This document shows positions 32,619 through 38,933 of a stretch of DNA of 45,112 nucleotides, in pieces. The position numbers and the translations under genes are program-made. Source of the DNA: a virus; IMG/VR virus record IMGVR_UViG_3300019758_000011, positions 1-45,112 of that record. One strand, 5' to 3'. The notes beneath the pieces were generated by a model, which did no database searches, was not told the DNA's origin, and saw nothing but the letters and a program-made list of their open reading frames with translations. Numbering within the stretch: the stretch's first letter is position 1; each line of letters begins with the position of its first letter.

Positions 32619-32882
32619 ATGACACAAATTACAGGAATTATCACAGAAATTCAAAACCCTATCACTACAAAAAAAGGAACTCCTATTCAAATCATTTCAG
32701 TCAGAAAAAACAATCATTCTTACATATATCCTCAAATCCATTGGAATCTGGATATTTTAGAGGGTTTCTCTGTTGGGGATGACGTTTTAATTGATTATAC
32801 AATCTTTGGAAAGGAGATTGAATCCCACAATAAAAAAGTACAATTTCACACAGTAGTAATTGATAAAATTAAAAAATTATGA
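32619..32882 (+). CDS. DUF3127-like OB-fold protein
   Basis: An 87-residue protein fitting the DUF3127 pattern: ITGIITEIQNPITTKKGTPIQIISV, then GFSVGDDVLIDYTIFGKEIESHNKKVQFHTVVIDKIKKL, corresponding to GDEV-x-x-x-FNIRGRE and F-x-TLVAWRIE in that family. These small Bacteroidetes proteins are related to single-stranded DNA-binding OB folds. A role with the replication genes is likely. The next ATG overlaps its stop. Confidence 0.68.
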   Translation: MTQITGIITEIQNPITTKKGTPIQIISVRKNNHSYIYPQIHWNLDILEGFSVGDDVLIDYTIFGKEIESHNKKVQFHTVVIDKIKKL

Positions 32883-33316
32883 AAATTTATATTCCTTTAC
32901 AGCTTATTGAAAAAATAATCTGTCAGCATTTTGAAATGACCTCAGAAATATTATTCACTAAAACCAGAAAAAGAACCATTGTTGAACCCAGACAAATATT
33001 TCATTTTTTTAGCAGAAAATATTCAAAAAACAGCCTGGCTGCTATTGGAGATTATAAGCTAATATTAGACCATGCAACTATTTTGCATAGTTGTGGAAAG
33101 GTTGAGAACTTATGTGATGTTGATGCTGTTTTCAGAAAAAATATTGAGAAAATTGACTCTAAACTGAGAATGATTTTGATTAATGATTTGACAGATGAGG
33201 AGAAAAAATTCCAATTAAAAACAAACAACCTCATAAATGATATTATAAGCTGTGAAAATGAGGAGGATGTTACAAATGTATTGTCTAACAATTTAAACCC
33301 TGTAAACAATGGCTAA
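32879..33316 (+). CDS. DnaA domain IV-like protein
   Basis: A 145-residue protein. Residues about 8-85 match the DNA-binding C-terminal domain of DnaA: IICQHFEMTSEILFTKTRKRTIVEPRQIFHFFSRKYSKNSLAAIGDY and DHATILHSCGKVENL (DnaA: R-x-x-x-x-x-R-Q-x-A-M ... H-x-T-V-x-x-A). The AAA+ ATPase domain is absent. The remainder is helical and acidic. It probably marks or loads at the phage origin, acting with the DUF1376 protein whose gene overlaps by 8 bases. Confidence 0.82.
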   Translation: MKIYIPLQLIEKIICQHFEMTSEILFTKTRKRTIVEPRQIFHFFSRKYSKNSLAAIGDYKLILDHATILHSCGKVENLCDVDAVFRKNIEKIDSKLRMILINDLTDEEKKFQLKTNNLINDIISCENEEDVTNVLSNNLNPVNNG

Positions 33317-34064
33317 AGACCCAGCATTCCCATTTTATGCTCAAGATTTCCTCTCTGGAACAGCTTTTTTTACCAATGAGGAAACTGGAGCTTATATCAG
33401 ACTTTTAGCTCATCAATGGAATACAGGACAAATCCCAAAAAAAAGGCTTGGGTTTGTTCTGGGTTCTGGTTGGGAATCTATTTGGGAAAATATTTCAGAT
33501 AAATTCCAGGAGGTTGATGGTTTTATTTTAAATCCCAGGCTGGAGCTTGAGAGAGAAAAAAGAGCTGTTTTTAAAGCAAAACAAGCTGAGAACGGAAAAA
33601 AAGGAGGCAGACCTCCAAAAAAAGAACCCAAACGAAACCCAAACAAAACCCAAACCATAACCCAAAGTAAAAGCCAAAAAAACCCTTTAGAGGATGAGAA
33701 TGATAATGAAAGTGAAAAAGAGTTTAAAAAAGAAAATAAAAAAAGCGAAAAAATAAATTTCCCTTTTGATTCTGAAATTTTCAAAACTCAATGGCAATTA
33801 TGGAAAGTTTATAAATCAAAAGAGTTTGGTTTTAAATACAAAGCAACAGTTTCAGAAAATGGAGCTCTGGCAAAATTAGAGAAACTATCTGGAGGAGATG
33901 AGAGAGCAGCTATTGAAATAATTCAGCAATCAATCTCTGAGGGATGGAAAGGATTTTTTGATTTAAAGACTCATCCAGCAGCAAAAGGAAATACAGCAAA
34001 TAAATTTCCTAAAAGAATAACTGGAGCAGAGGCTTTGCAAAATGCAGTTTTTAACAATGGATAA
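33309..34064 (+). CDS. DUF1376 replication protein with iteron-coding linker
   Basis: A 251-residue protein. Residues 1-95 are a DUF1376 domain (DPAFPFYAQDFLSGTAFFTNEETGAYIRLLAHQWN), a winged-helix domain of phage replication initiators (YdaU-like). Then comes a Lys/Asn/Pro-rich linker (KKGGRPPKKEPKRNPNKTQT), which is where four AACCCAAAC iterons lie in the DNA. A C-terminal helical domain follows (FKTQWQLWKVYKSKEFGFKYKATVSE). This layout, with origin-like repeats inside the initiator gene, parallels lambda O. Confidence 0.76.
   Translation: MAKDPAFPFYAQDFLSGTAFFTNEETGAYIRLLAHQWNTGQIPKKRLGFVLGSGWESIWENISDKFQEVDGFILNPRLELEREKRAVFKAKQAENGKKGGRPPKKEPKRNPNKTQTITQSKSQKNPLEDENDNESEKEFKKENKKSEKINFPFDSEIFKTQWQLWKVYKSKEFGFKYKATVSENGALAKLEKLSGGDERAAIEIIQQSISEGWKGFFDLKTHPAAKGNTANKFPKRITGAEALQNAVFNNG
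33625..33667 (+). repeat. Four AACCCAAAC iterons, candidate replication origin
   Basis: AACCCAAAC occurs at 33625, 33636 and 33647, and AACCCAAAG at 33659: spacings 11, 11 and 12, about one helical turn. They lie in the linker of the DUF1376 gene, next to the DnaA-like gene, as origin iterons of lambdoid phages lie in gene O. A 20-base part is repeated at 43819-43838. Confidence 0.6.
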
Positions 34065-34839
34065 AAGTTTAATAATACCAGAATTAAATCAATTAGTAAG
34101 GTTTGCAAAACCAGAGCTGGTTGTTTTATCAGAATCTCCAAAACTTAGGGAGTTAAGTATTGAGGAGAAAAATACAAAATCTTTTGAGGTTGTTAAATAT
34201 TTATTAAACCTCCTGGGAGTTGCTGATGGAAAAACAGAACATCATAAAGCTTTAATAATGCACATCTCACAAAATTACACAGATAACACTTTTGAGGAGA
34301 TTTACAAAGCTTTCAATCTGTTTGCAATGGGAGAGCTCCAGGAGAAACCTCTCCAGCAATTGAATGCTGTTGTTTTTGGGAAAGTAATGGCTGAATATAG
34401 CAAACTAAAAAGGAACCAGGTCAAAACGTATCAATTAAGGCTCCAGGAGTTTAAAAGAGAGGCTCAACCAATGAGCCAGGATGACATTGATGAGTTTATG
34501 GATGAAATTATTTCAGAGGCTGTTGAGAAATTTAAAAAAACTGGAGTTATTGAAATGGCAGCAAACAAATATGACTGGCTGGATTCCAAAGGGAGGATCC
34601 AGGGAGAGAGAACCAAAGAAACCTGGTATAAATACAAAAGAACAAAATATATATCCTGTAAAGCCAGCCTAAAAGTTGAATTAAAAAACCAAAAACCTGT
34701 AAACAAACAGGAGAAAATAAATTTAACCAATACACTCAAAGAGCTGGAGGAGGCAAAATCTGGAAAGGTTGTTCTGAGATGTAAAACAGAAATCCTGGAG
34801 GATTATTTTAAACAATTAATAAACAACCTTAAAAATTAA
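34057..34839 (+). CDS. Replication-associated protein, unknown family
   Basis: A 260-residue, helical protein. ATG at 34057 (overlapping the preceding stop) is preferred over one five codons upstream. It contains LLGVADGKTEHHKALIMHISQNYTDNTFEEIYKAFNLFAMGEL and KFKKTGVIEMAANKYDWLDSKGRI. The position after the DUF1376 gene is where a helicase loader (lambda P / DnaC type) is expected, but there is no Walker motif. A P-like loader without ATPase would be consistent; not proven. Confidence 0.62.
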   Translation: MDKSLIIPELNQLVRFAKPELVVLSESPKLRELSIEEKNTKSFEVVKYLLNLLGVADGKTEHHKALIMHISQNYTDNTFEEIYKAFNLFAMGELQEKPLQQLNAVVFGKVMAEYSKLKRNQVKTYQLRLQEFKREAQPMSQDDIDEFMDEIISEAVEKFKKTGVIEMAANKYDWLDSKGRIQGERTKETWYKYKRTKYISCKASLKVELKNQKPVNKQEKINLTNTLKELEEAKSGKVVLRCKTEILEDYFKQLINNLKN

Positions 34840-34842
34840 AAA

Positions 34843-35046
34843 ATGAGTTATAGACAGAAAAAATATCATAGTGTAAAAGCTCAGTTAATTTCAGAAAATG
34901 AAACCCATTGGATTCTGGATATTTTAGAGTCAACAGATGGAATTACAAAGGTTTCAAAAATGGACTTTAATTACAATTATGAGGAGGAGCTCCTGGAGGG
35001 AAAATTGCATCTCCTGGAGGGGATTATTGAGGAGGAATTTATTTAA
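34843..35046 (+). CDS. Small acidic hypothetical protein
   Basis: A 67-residue protein: MSYRQKKYHSVKAQLISENE..., then a strongly acidic C-terminus (EEELLEGKLHLLEGIIEEEFI). No family recognised. It follows the replication gene by 3 bases and shows backbone codon use. The charge suggests binding to a basic partner or DNA mimicry; both are guesses. Confidence 0.55.
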   Translation: MSYRQKKYHSVKAQLISENETHWILDILESTDGITKVSKMDFNYNYEEELLEGKLHLLEGIIEEEFI

Positions 35047-35064
35047 CAATTTAAAACAATAAAA

Positions 35065-35325
35065 ATGAGAAAATCTATAAAAATAATTTACAAAATAGTC
35101 ATAAGATTAATCACATTTACTCCATTTTTAATATTAATATCAATCTCAATTATCAGACATTTTTACTGGTATTTTAGGAATTTTATTTTATATGGTTTTG
35201 AGCTTGGAGTTTATGATGACCAAAAAAACCCAGCAACAATCTCAATGGTTTATGATAAGATTATCAAACAACAGGAGGAGCTGAATAATACTGAGGTAAC
35301 TTTTGAGACAGTTAAACCAAATTAA
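35065..35325 (+). CDS. Small single- or double-span membrane protein
   Basis: An 86-residue protein with a hydrophobic segment (VIRLITFTPFLILISISIIRH, residues about 11-31), a short aromatic stretch and a soluble C-terminal tail (KNPATISMVYDKIIKQQEELNNTEVTFETVK). No family recognised. A terminator follows, so it ends the replication transcript. Function unknown; early membrane proteins often affect superinfection. Confidence 0.58.
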   Translation: MRKSIKIIYKIVIRLITFTPFLILISISIIRHFYWYFRNFILYGFELGVYDDQKNPATISMVYDKIIKQQEELNNTEVTFETVKPN

Positions 35326-35338
35326 TAACACAATATAC

Positions 35339-35372
35339 CCCTCCAGACAAAAAAAGACTCTGGAGGGCTTTA
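35339..35372 (+). terminator. Intrinsic terminator
   Basis: Perfect 9-bp stem CCCTCCAGA (35339-35347) / TCTGGAGGG (35359-35367), 11-base A-rich loop, followed by CTTTAAATT. It lies 13 bases before the next gene. Confidence 0.68.
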
Positions 35373-35384
35373 AATTGAGAAACA

Positions 35385-35666
35385 ATGATTTTAAAATATT
35401 CAATAATTGTATTTATAACTCAGCTGATTTTTATTGGTTGCAGAACCTGGAATGTGAAAGCAATCTCCAGGAATAATTTAAGCCAGGTTTTAATTTCTGG
35501 AACTTTTGTTCATTTAAGCTGGCTGGTTTCCATTGCCATTGGCTCTGTGAGTATGATTGAGCTCCTCCAGGATTTTAATTGGCATTATATTCCTGTTGTT
35601 TTTTGCAGCCTCTCTGGAGGGTTGATTGGTTCCTGGTTGGGTTTAATAGAAAAAAGTAAAAAGTAA
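35385..35666 (+). CDS. Three-span membrane protein
   Basis: A 93-residue protein with hydrophobic segments at about residues 4-20, 38-58 and 68-88 (KYSIIVFITQLIFIGC; TFVHLSWLVSIAIGSVSMI; YIPVVFCSLSGGLIGSWLGLI). The loop RTWNVKAISRNNLSQVLISG is polar and positive. Similar short proteins occur in many phages without known role. The next gene's ATG directly follows its stop. Confidence 0.6.
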   Translation: MILKYSIIVFITQLIFIGCRTWNVKAISRNNLSQVLISGTFVHLSWLVSIAIGSVSMIELLQDFNWHYIPVVFCSLSGGLIGSWLGLIEKSKK

Positions 35667-35882
35667 ATGAGGGAGCTTGACAATAAAGAAATTTTAGTTT
35701 TAAAACAATGTAAAAAAGGCTTTATTTTAAAAAGAAAAAAACACAATATAAAACTGAAAATCTCAAAAGGAATCATAAAAAATAAATTAACAAAAAGAGA
35801 GCTCAGATTTGTAATGGCAAACTTGCCAGAGTATTATTTTAAATATAAAAAAACAGTTAAATCTTATTTAGAATCTTTATAA
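35667..35882 (+). CDS. Small basic protein
   Basis: A 71-residue, Lys-rich protein (GFILKRKKHNIKLKISKGIIKNKLTKRELRFVMANLPEYYFKYKKTVKSYL). The middle is highly basic, and LTKRELRFVMANLPEYYFKYK may be a small helical domain. No family recognised. It directly follows the membrane protein gene and precedes a promoter region. Confidence 0.55.
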   Translation: MRELDNKEILVLKQCKKGFILKRKKHNIKLKISKGIIKNKLTKRELRFVMANLPEYYFKYKKTVKSYLESL

Positions 35883-35910
35883 ATTAAAAAAAATTTACCT
35901 CAGAGAGTCT

Positions 35911-35947
35911 TTAAAAGTCTTATTCTGTCTTTTTATTTCTATATTTG
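35911..35947 (+). promoter_or_regulatory. Second early-type promoter
   Basis: TATATTTG at 35940-35947 fits the -7 consensus. Just upstream lies AAAAGTCTTATTCT, close to the right arm of the repressor dyad (AAAAGTCTTTTTTATTC at 28407-28423), and a second AGTCTT. It may be controlled by the same repressor. It would drive the small genes from 36177. Confidence 0.52.
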
Positions 35948-36055
35948 TGTAACAATAACAAGGAAATTAAAAACCAGGGAGCTATTTTGTTAAGCTGATT
36001 AATTAAAAAGTAAGATTTGTAAGAATTAAAAGCACAGCAAAAAGCTCTCCAGTTG

Positions 36056-36130
36056 AACCAGGCAAAGCCTCCTCTTTTAGAATTTTATATAAACTGTGGT
36101 TGGTTTTTCAAACAAGAGGAGGGCTTGGTT
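36056..36130 (+). ncRNA. Long structured leader in a 294-base gap
   Basis: The gap 35883-36176 has no ORF with support. AAGCCTCCTCTT (36064-36075) pairs with AAGAGGAGGGCTT (36114-36126) with one bulge, and AACCA (36056-36060) pairs with TGGTT (36126-36130), making a long stem with a loop of about 38 bases. It lies downstream of the promoter at 35940. It could be an attenuator or a small RNA; there is no T run directly after the stem. Confidence 0.42.
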
Positions 36131-36176
36131 AAATAAAATAAAAAATAAAATAACTATTAATTTAAAACAAAAGAAA

Positions 36177-36386
36177 ATGAGTCAACCAGCAATTTACAAA
36201 TCAAAAGAAAAGACATTCACAGGAACTCCAGGAGCCTGGAAATCCAATGCTCAACTAATTGCAGCAGCTCCAGAATTGCTTTCAGCTCTCCAGTTGGCAG
36301 TTTTAGCTTTTAAGGAGCTTGGAGTTTCAGAGAATCAAAACTGCTATAAAACAGCATTAAAAGCAATAAACAAAGCACTAAAATAA
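36177..36386 (+). CDS. Small hypothetical protein
   Basis: A 69-residue protein (MSQPAIYKSKEKTFTGTPGAWKSNAQLIAAAPELLSALQLAVLAFKELGVSE...KAINKALK). The NAQLIAAAPELLSALQ segment is a widespread small phage-protein motif in which a short protein ends in a helical hairpin (often annotated only as hypothetical). ATG at 36177 is chosen because the upstream frame lies within the structured leader. Confidence 0.65.
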   Translation: MSQPAIYKSKEKTFTGTPGAWKSNAQLIAAAPELLSALQLAVLAFKELGVSENQNCYKTALKAINKALK

Positions 36387-36392
36387 AAAACC

Positions 36393-36560
36393 ATGAGAAC
36401 ATCAATTTTACAATCAGAGCAAAAAACAGTTATTCAAATTAATTTGGATGTAACTGGAATCAAAAACTTTTTAAATAATTTTTGGAAAGGACTCCAGGAA
36501 TGGGGAGCAGCAGCAGCAGCAGCCAGGAATCACACAGCAACAATAAAAAGAGGGAGATAA
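36393..36560 (+). CDS. Small protein with poly-Ala stretch
   Basis: A 55-residue frame: MRTSILQSEQKTVIQINLDV..., ending with WGAAAAAARNHTATIKRGR. The six Ala codons include five GCA in a row. Its stop overlaps the next ATG (TAATG), supporting translation. The pattern V-T-G-I-K-N-F-L-N-N-F-W-K-G could be a short amphipathic helix. Function unknown. Confidence 0.5.
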   Translation: MRTSILQSEQKTVIQINLDVTGIKNFLNNFWKGLQEWGAAAAAARNHTATIKRGR

Positions 36561-36673
36561 TGGAAAATAAAACAAAATACAGACAACAATTTAAAGCAAT
36601 TTTGTATGTGCTGATTGTTCTGGGGTTTGTTTCAATAGGTCAAATATTAGTTTTATTAGTACTATTAAAATAA
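36560..36673 (+). CDS. Short single-span membrane protein
   Basis: A 37-residue protein, MENKTKYRQQFKAILYVLIVLGFVSIGQILVLLVLLK: a charged start, then hydrophobic residues to the end. The ATG overlaps the preceding stop by one base. Small size limits confidence, but coupling and codon use support it. Confidence 0.5.
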   Translation: MENKTKYRQQFKAILYVLIVLGFVSIGQILVLLVLLK

Positions 36674-36679
36674 AATCAA

Positions 36680-36904
36680 ATGAGCACAAATAAAAAAGCA
36701 TATTTAGCTCAATACAGGCATTTGCCAACTTATTACAAGATTGCTAAGATGGCTTATAACGAGGGAATGAATGACCAGGCTGCAATTGATTTGGATTTTG
36801 CAAATTTAAAAAAAGAGGTTATAAAATTAAGAGCAGAAAACAAAGAGCAAAGAGAGCTCCTGGATGACCCAGACAGAATGATTGAAATGATTGGAGGAAT
36901 GTAA
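36680..36904 (+). CDS. Small helical hypothetical protein
   Basis: A 74-residue protein (YLAQYRHLPTYYKIAKMAYNEGMNDQAAIDLDFANLKKEVIKLRAENKEQRELLDDPDRMIEMIGG). The C-terminal half is a coiled coil. No family recognised. It lies between the short membrane protein and a helix-turn-helix gene, in a run of tightly spaced early genes. Confidence 0.55.
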   Translation: MSTNKKAYLAQYRHLPTYYKIAKMAYNEGMNDQAAIDLDFANLKKEVIKLRAENKEQRELLDDPDRMIEMIGGM

Positions 36905-36921
36905 AAATTTAAAATTAACAA

Positions 36922-37266
36922 ATGATTAAAAATGTTCATAAAGACCTCCAGGAGGCTAAAAAAAGATTAAGAGTTTTTAAAAAATTAAAAGTTTCAGATT
37001 CAAAAATAAAAAAACTGGAGAGGGATGTTGCAGAGCTTAAAAAAGAGATTAAAAAAGAGGCTTTTAAAACAAATTCAATCCTGGCAACTGTATTTTATAG
37101 GGCTGGAATTTCCCAGGCTCAGCTTGCAGATTTAACAGGGAAGCAAGAGAATAATATTTCCAGATGGATTCACTCAAAAGTACAATTAAGTTATAAGGAT
37201 TTTAGGGAGATTATGTCTTTTTTAAATTACGATACTGAGATTAAAATTAAAAAAAAGTCAGCATAA
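36922..37266 (+). CDS. HTH protein with N-terminal coiled coil
   Basis: A 114-residue basic protein. Residues 1 to about 50 are a coiled coil (KDLQEAKKRLRVFKKLKVSDSKIKKLERDVAELKKEIKKEAF). Residues about 55-105 form an XRE-type helix-turn-helix (LATVFYRAGISQAQLADLTGKQENNISRWIHSKVQLSYKDFREIM), with the Q-x-x-L-A ... Q-x-x-I-S-R-W pattern. It is a DNA-binding regulator, perhaps related to antitoxins; no toxin partner is seen. Confidence 0.7.
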   Translation: MIKNVHKDLQEAKKRLRVFKKLKVSDSKIKKLERDVAELKKEIKKEAFKTNSILATVFYRAGISQAQLADLTGKQENNISRWIHSKVQLSYKDFREIMSFLNYDTEIKIKKKSA

Positions 37267-37267
37267 T

Positions 37268-37462
37268 ATGGAGATAATAAATTTAAAACCAAATTCAAAG
37301 AGATATAATCTTTGTAAAGTTATAGAGCTGTTGATTCAGAGCATAGAATTATCAAAAGTATTAAACACTCCAGAGAGTTATATTAAAAACCTGGAGCAGC
37401 AGCTGAGATTCCAGGAGGAGCAATTGGATAAGATTGAAAACAAATTTAGATATGGATTTTAA
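37268..37462 (+). CDS. Small coiled-coil protein
   Basis: A 64-residue protein (YNLCKVIELLIQSIELSKVLNTPESYIKNLEQQLRFQEEQLDKIENKFRYGF). No domain. It is the last gene with backbone codon use before the foreign segment; the next gene starts inside its last codons. Confidence 0.55.
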   Translation: MEIINLKPNSKRYNLCKVIELLIQSIELSKVLNTPESYIKNLEQQLRFQEEQLDKIENKFRYGF

Positions 37463-37679
37463 AATAATAAAAGAGGAAATGAAAAAGAATGTAGAACTAC
37501 ATAAAACTAATGGTTATGCTGAGTTAGGCGAAGTTTACTGGACTTACAATATAATTTTTATGCCAGTACAGGTGAAAGTTTTAGAAACAGAAGATTTACT
37601 AAAAAAAGCAAGAATAGAGCAGGGCTGGATTGATTATAGTAGACTTTATAAAAATAAGGAAGATTGCCCTCAGCGTTAA
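37452..37679 (+). CDS. Small hypothetical protein at the edge of the cassette region
   Basis: A 75-residue protein (MDFKIIKEEMKKNVELHKTNGYAELGEVYWTYNIIFMPVQVKVLETEDLLKKARIEQGWIDYSRLY). The ATG at 37452, inside the preceding gene's end, is preferred over a TTG 18 bases earlier. Composition shifts here: CG and GAA appear, as in the following genes. Its stop is 9 bases before the first complete attC-like site, so it could be the first cassette gene. Confidence 0.58.
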   Translation: MDFKIIKEEMKKNVELHKTNGYAELGEVYWTYNIIFMPVQVKVLETEDLLKKARIEQGWIDYSRLYKNKEDCPQR

Positions 37680-37685
37680 ATTACG

Positions 37686-37746
37686 CTCTAACGGTTGAGT
37701 GTAAAAAATCGTTTTAATGTTTTTTACACTTTGTTACCAACAGTAC
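37686..37746 (+). repeat. attC-like site A
   Basis: R'' CTCTAAC (37686-37692), spacer GGTTG, L'' AGTGTAAAAAA (37698-37708), loop TCGTTTTAATG, L' TTTTTTACACT (37720-37730, perfect complement), spacer TT, R' GTTACCAACA (from 37733). Confidence 0.6.
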
Positions 37747-37772
37747 GGATTATTAACTTAAAAATTAAATAT

Positions 37773-37964
37773 ATGAAACGAGAATTAAAAGAAGGTGATT
37801 GGGTTGCTTATAATTGGTTAGACGATGAAGGTAACGATAATTGGAAAATAGGCAGAATTGTAGAAACCGAAACAAATGGATTAATGTACTTCAATGATGA
37901 TGGTACTGAAAGAAGTGGTTATATACCAATCACCAATGGCGTGAAATTACTGACTAACGATTAG
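37773..37964 (+). CDS. Cassette gene: small acidic protein
   Basis: A 63-residue acidic protein (MKRELKEGDWVAYNWLDDEGNDNWKIGRIVETETNGLMYFNDDGTERSGYIPITNGVKLL). The strand pattern and KEGDWVAY...WKIGRIVE suggest a small SH3-like barrel. An upstream in-frame codon at 37695 would lie in site A and is rejected. The whole gene lies between R' of site A and the complementary R'' of site B, exactly as a cassette gene should. An A+T-rich leader (ATTAACTTAAAAATTAAATAT) precedes the ATG. Confidence 0.66.
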   Translation: MKRELKEGDWVAYNWLDDEGNDNWKIGRIVETETNGLMYFNDDGTERSGYIPITNGVKLLTND

Positions 37965-38273
37965 TATTGTTGGTAACGGTTTGTGTATGAGTAGTAATAC
38001 TACGGATTTAATAACTAAAAATTAAAATAAAATGGATTACAAAATTGAAAACGAAAAAGTTAAAGATTTCTTTGAGGTGGTTGATGACCTTGAAAAACTA
38101 TTGACAGATAGAATAAGTGATTTGCACGAAGTAAAAGGCGGTATGCAAGCAAGACACGCTTACATTCTTTATAGAAAGCTGCTTTGGGAAGCTAAATATT
38201 TGATGAGAGATAACCTCAAAGAAATTAAAACGAAAAGTAAGTAGTATTATTACTTATACACATTGTTGTAAAA
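37964..38273 (+). repeat. attC-like site B, enclosing a gene
   Basis: R'' GTATTGTTGGTAAC (37964-37977), spacer GGTT, L'' at 37982-38003, L' at 38241-38262 (20 of 22 complementary), spacer TT, R' GTTGTAAAA (38265-38273). The loop holds the gene 38032-38244, whose stop codon lies in L'. Confidence 0.55.
38032..38244 (+). CDS. Cassette gene: small helical protein
   Basis: A 70-residue protein (MDYKIENEKVKDFFEVVDDLEKLLTDRISDLHEVKGGMQARHAYILYRKLLWEAKYLMRDNLKEIKTK). Mostly helical with a mixed charge pattern; no family recognised. It lies wholly between the L'' and L' arms of site B; its stop codon is in the first bases of the L' arm. A leader ACGGATTTAATAACTAAAAATT resembles that of the previous gene (ACGGATTATTAACTTAAAAATT), showing repeated upstream sequence. 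Confidence 0.62.
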   Translation: MDYKIENEKVKDFFEVVDDLEKLLTDRISDLHEVKGGMQARHAYILYRKLLWEAKYLMRDNLKEIKTKSK

Positions 38274-38421
38274 TCGTTTTAATGTTTTACAACGTTGTTG
38301 TGTATGCCACGTTGCGACTTTGAATAATAATTAAACTTAATAGAAATGGAAAAAGAAAGAGGAATTACAATAACTAATGTAGATAAGAAAAAGCAATGTG
38401 ATATACACGTTGTTACCACAC
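38265..38421 (+). repeat. attC-like site C and preceding 29-base mini-unit
   Basis: GTTGTAAAA (38265-38273), 11-base loop, TTTTACAAC (38285-38293; R'' of site C), spacer GTTGT, L'' TGTGTATGCCACG (38299-38311), L' TGTGATATACACG (38397-38409; about 9 of 13), spacer TT, R' GTTACCACAC (38412-38421). L' and R' lie inside gene 38346-38666. Confidence 0.5.
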
Positions 38422-38666
38422 GTTTTTCACCTGCAATTGCAGAAATGAAAGAAGCTATTCTTAATGACTTAAAAAAGTTAAGCAAAGGCTATGGTAAATT
38501 GAAATGGGCTATATCTAAAGATACTGAAATACCAGTTGATATATTAACTGTACTTCTTAAACAACTAAAATACGAGGGTAAAGTAGAATTAATAATGATA
38601 TGGTCTGAATCAACTGGTAAACCTGATGGTAGTGGTTATTGCTTAACTGGCAAATCATCACATTAA
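38346..38666 (+). CDS. Cassette-region gene: possible winged-helix protein
   Basis: A 106-residue protein (MEKERGITITNVDKKKQCDIHVVTTRFSPAIAEMKEAILNDLKKLSKGYGKLKWAISKDTEIPVDILTVLLKQLKYEGKVELIMIWSESTGKPDGSGYCLTGK). The part IPVDILTVLLKQLKYEGKVELIMIW...GYCL fits a small winged helix, so DNA binding is possible. The L' and R' boxes of site C code for residues 18-26 (CDIHVVTTR), so the gene straddles a putative cassette boundary. Its stop is 2 bases before R'' of site D. Confidence 0.62.
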   Translation: MEKERGITITNVDKKKQCDIHVVTTRFSPAIAEMKEAILNDLKKLSKGYGKLKWAISKDTEIPVDILTVLLKQLKYEGKVELIMIWSESTGKPDGSGYCLTGKSSH

Positions 38667-38668
38667 AT

Positions 38669-38810
38669 GTGTGGTAACGGTTTTGTATATAAAAAGTAGG
38701 CGTAGGAAGGTATGAACCACGGAAAGCCTAAACGACACACTAAAACAAGGACACTAGCCTTGAGATGTTACCAAGTGTCTAGCCTATTTTTTATATACAT
38801 TGTTAACTAC
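38669..38810 (+). repeat. attC-like site D
   Basis: R'' GTGTGGTAAC (38669-38678), spacer GGTTT, L'' TGTATATAAAAAGTAGGC (38684-38701), 80-base loop, L' at 38782-38799 (17 of 18 complementary), spacer TT, R' GTTAACTAC (38802-38810). Closest in form to a real attC (142 bp, no gene inside). Confidence 0.65.
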
Positions 38811-38869
38811 TGTTATTTTTGCGCGGTGGCAAATGGCGATAGCCAAATATTTATAAATTTTTTACTTTT

Positions 38870-38906
38870 TTATTTGTGTATACCGTATATATGTTATATA
38901 TTTGCA
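38870..38906 (+). promoter_or_regulatory. Internal promoter in the cassette region
   Basis: TTTGTG about 19 bases before TATATTTGC (38899-38907) gives good -33 and -7 elements of the Bacteroidetes type, 27 bases before the ATG at 38934. Confidence 0.5.
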
Positions 38907-38933
38907 CCAGTAATAACAACTAAAACATATATT

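Noticed and set aside
38712-38933. 74-codon N-terminal extension of gene 38934-39212
   Set aside because: It would start in the loop of site D and run through its arms and the promoter, giving an implausible hydrophobic sequence.
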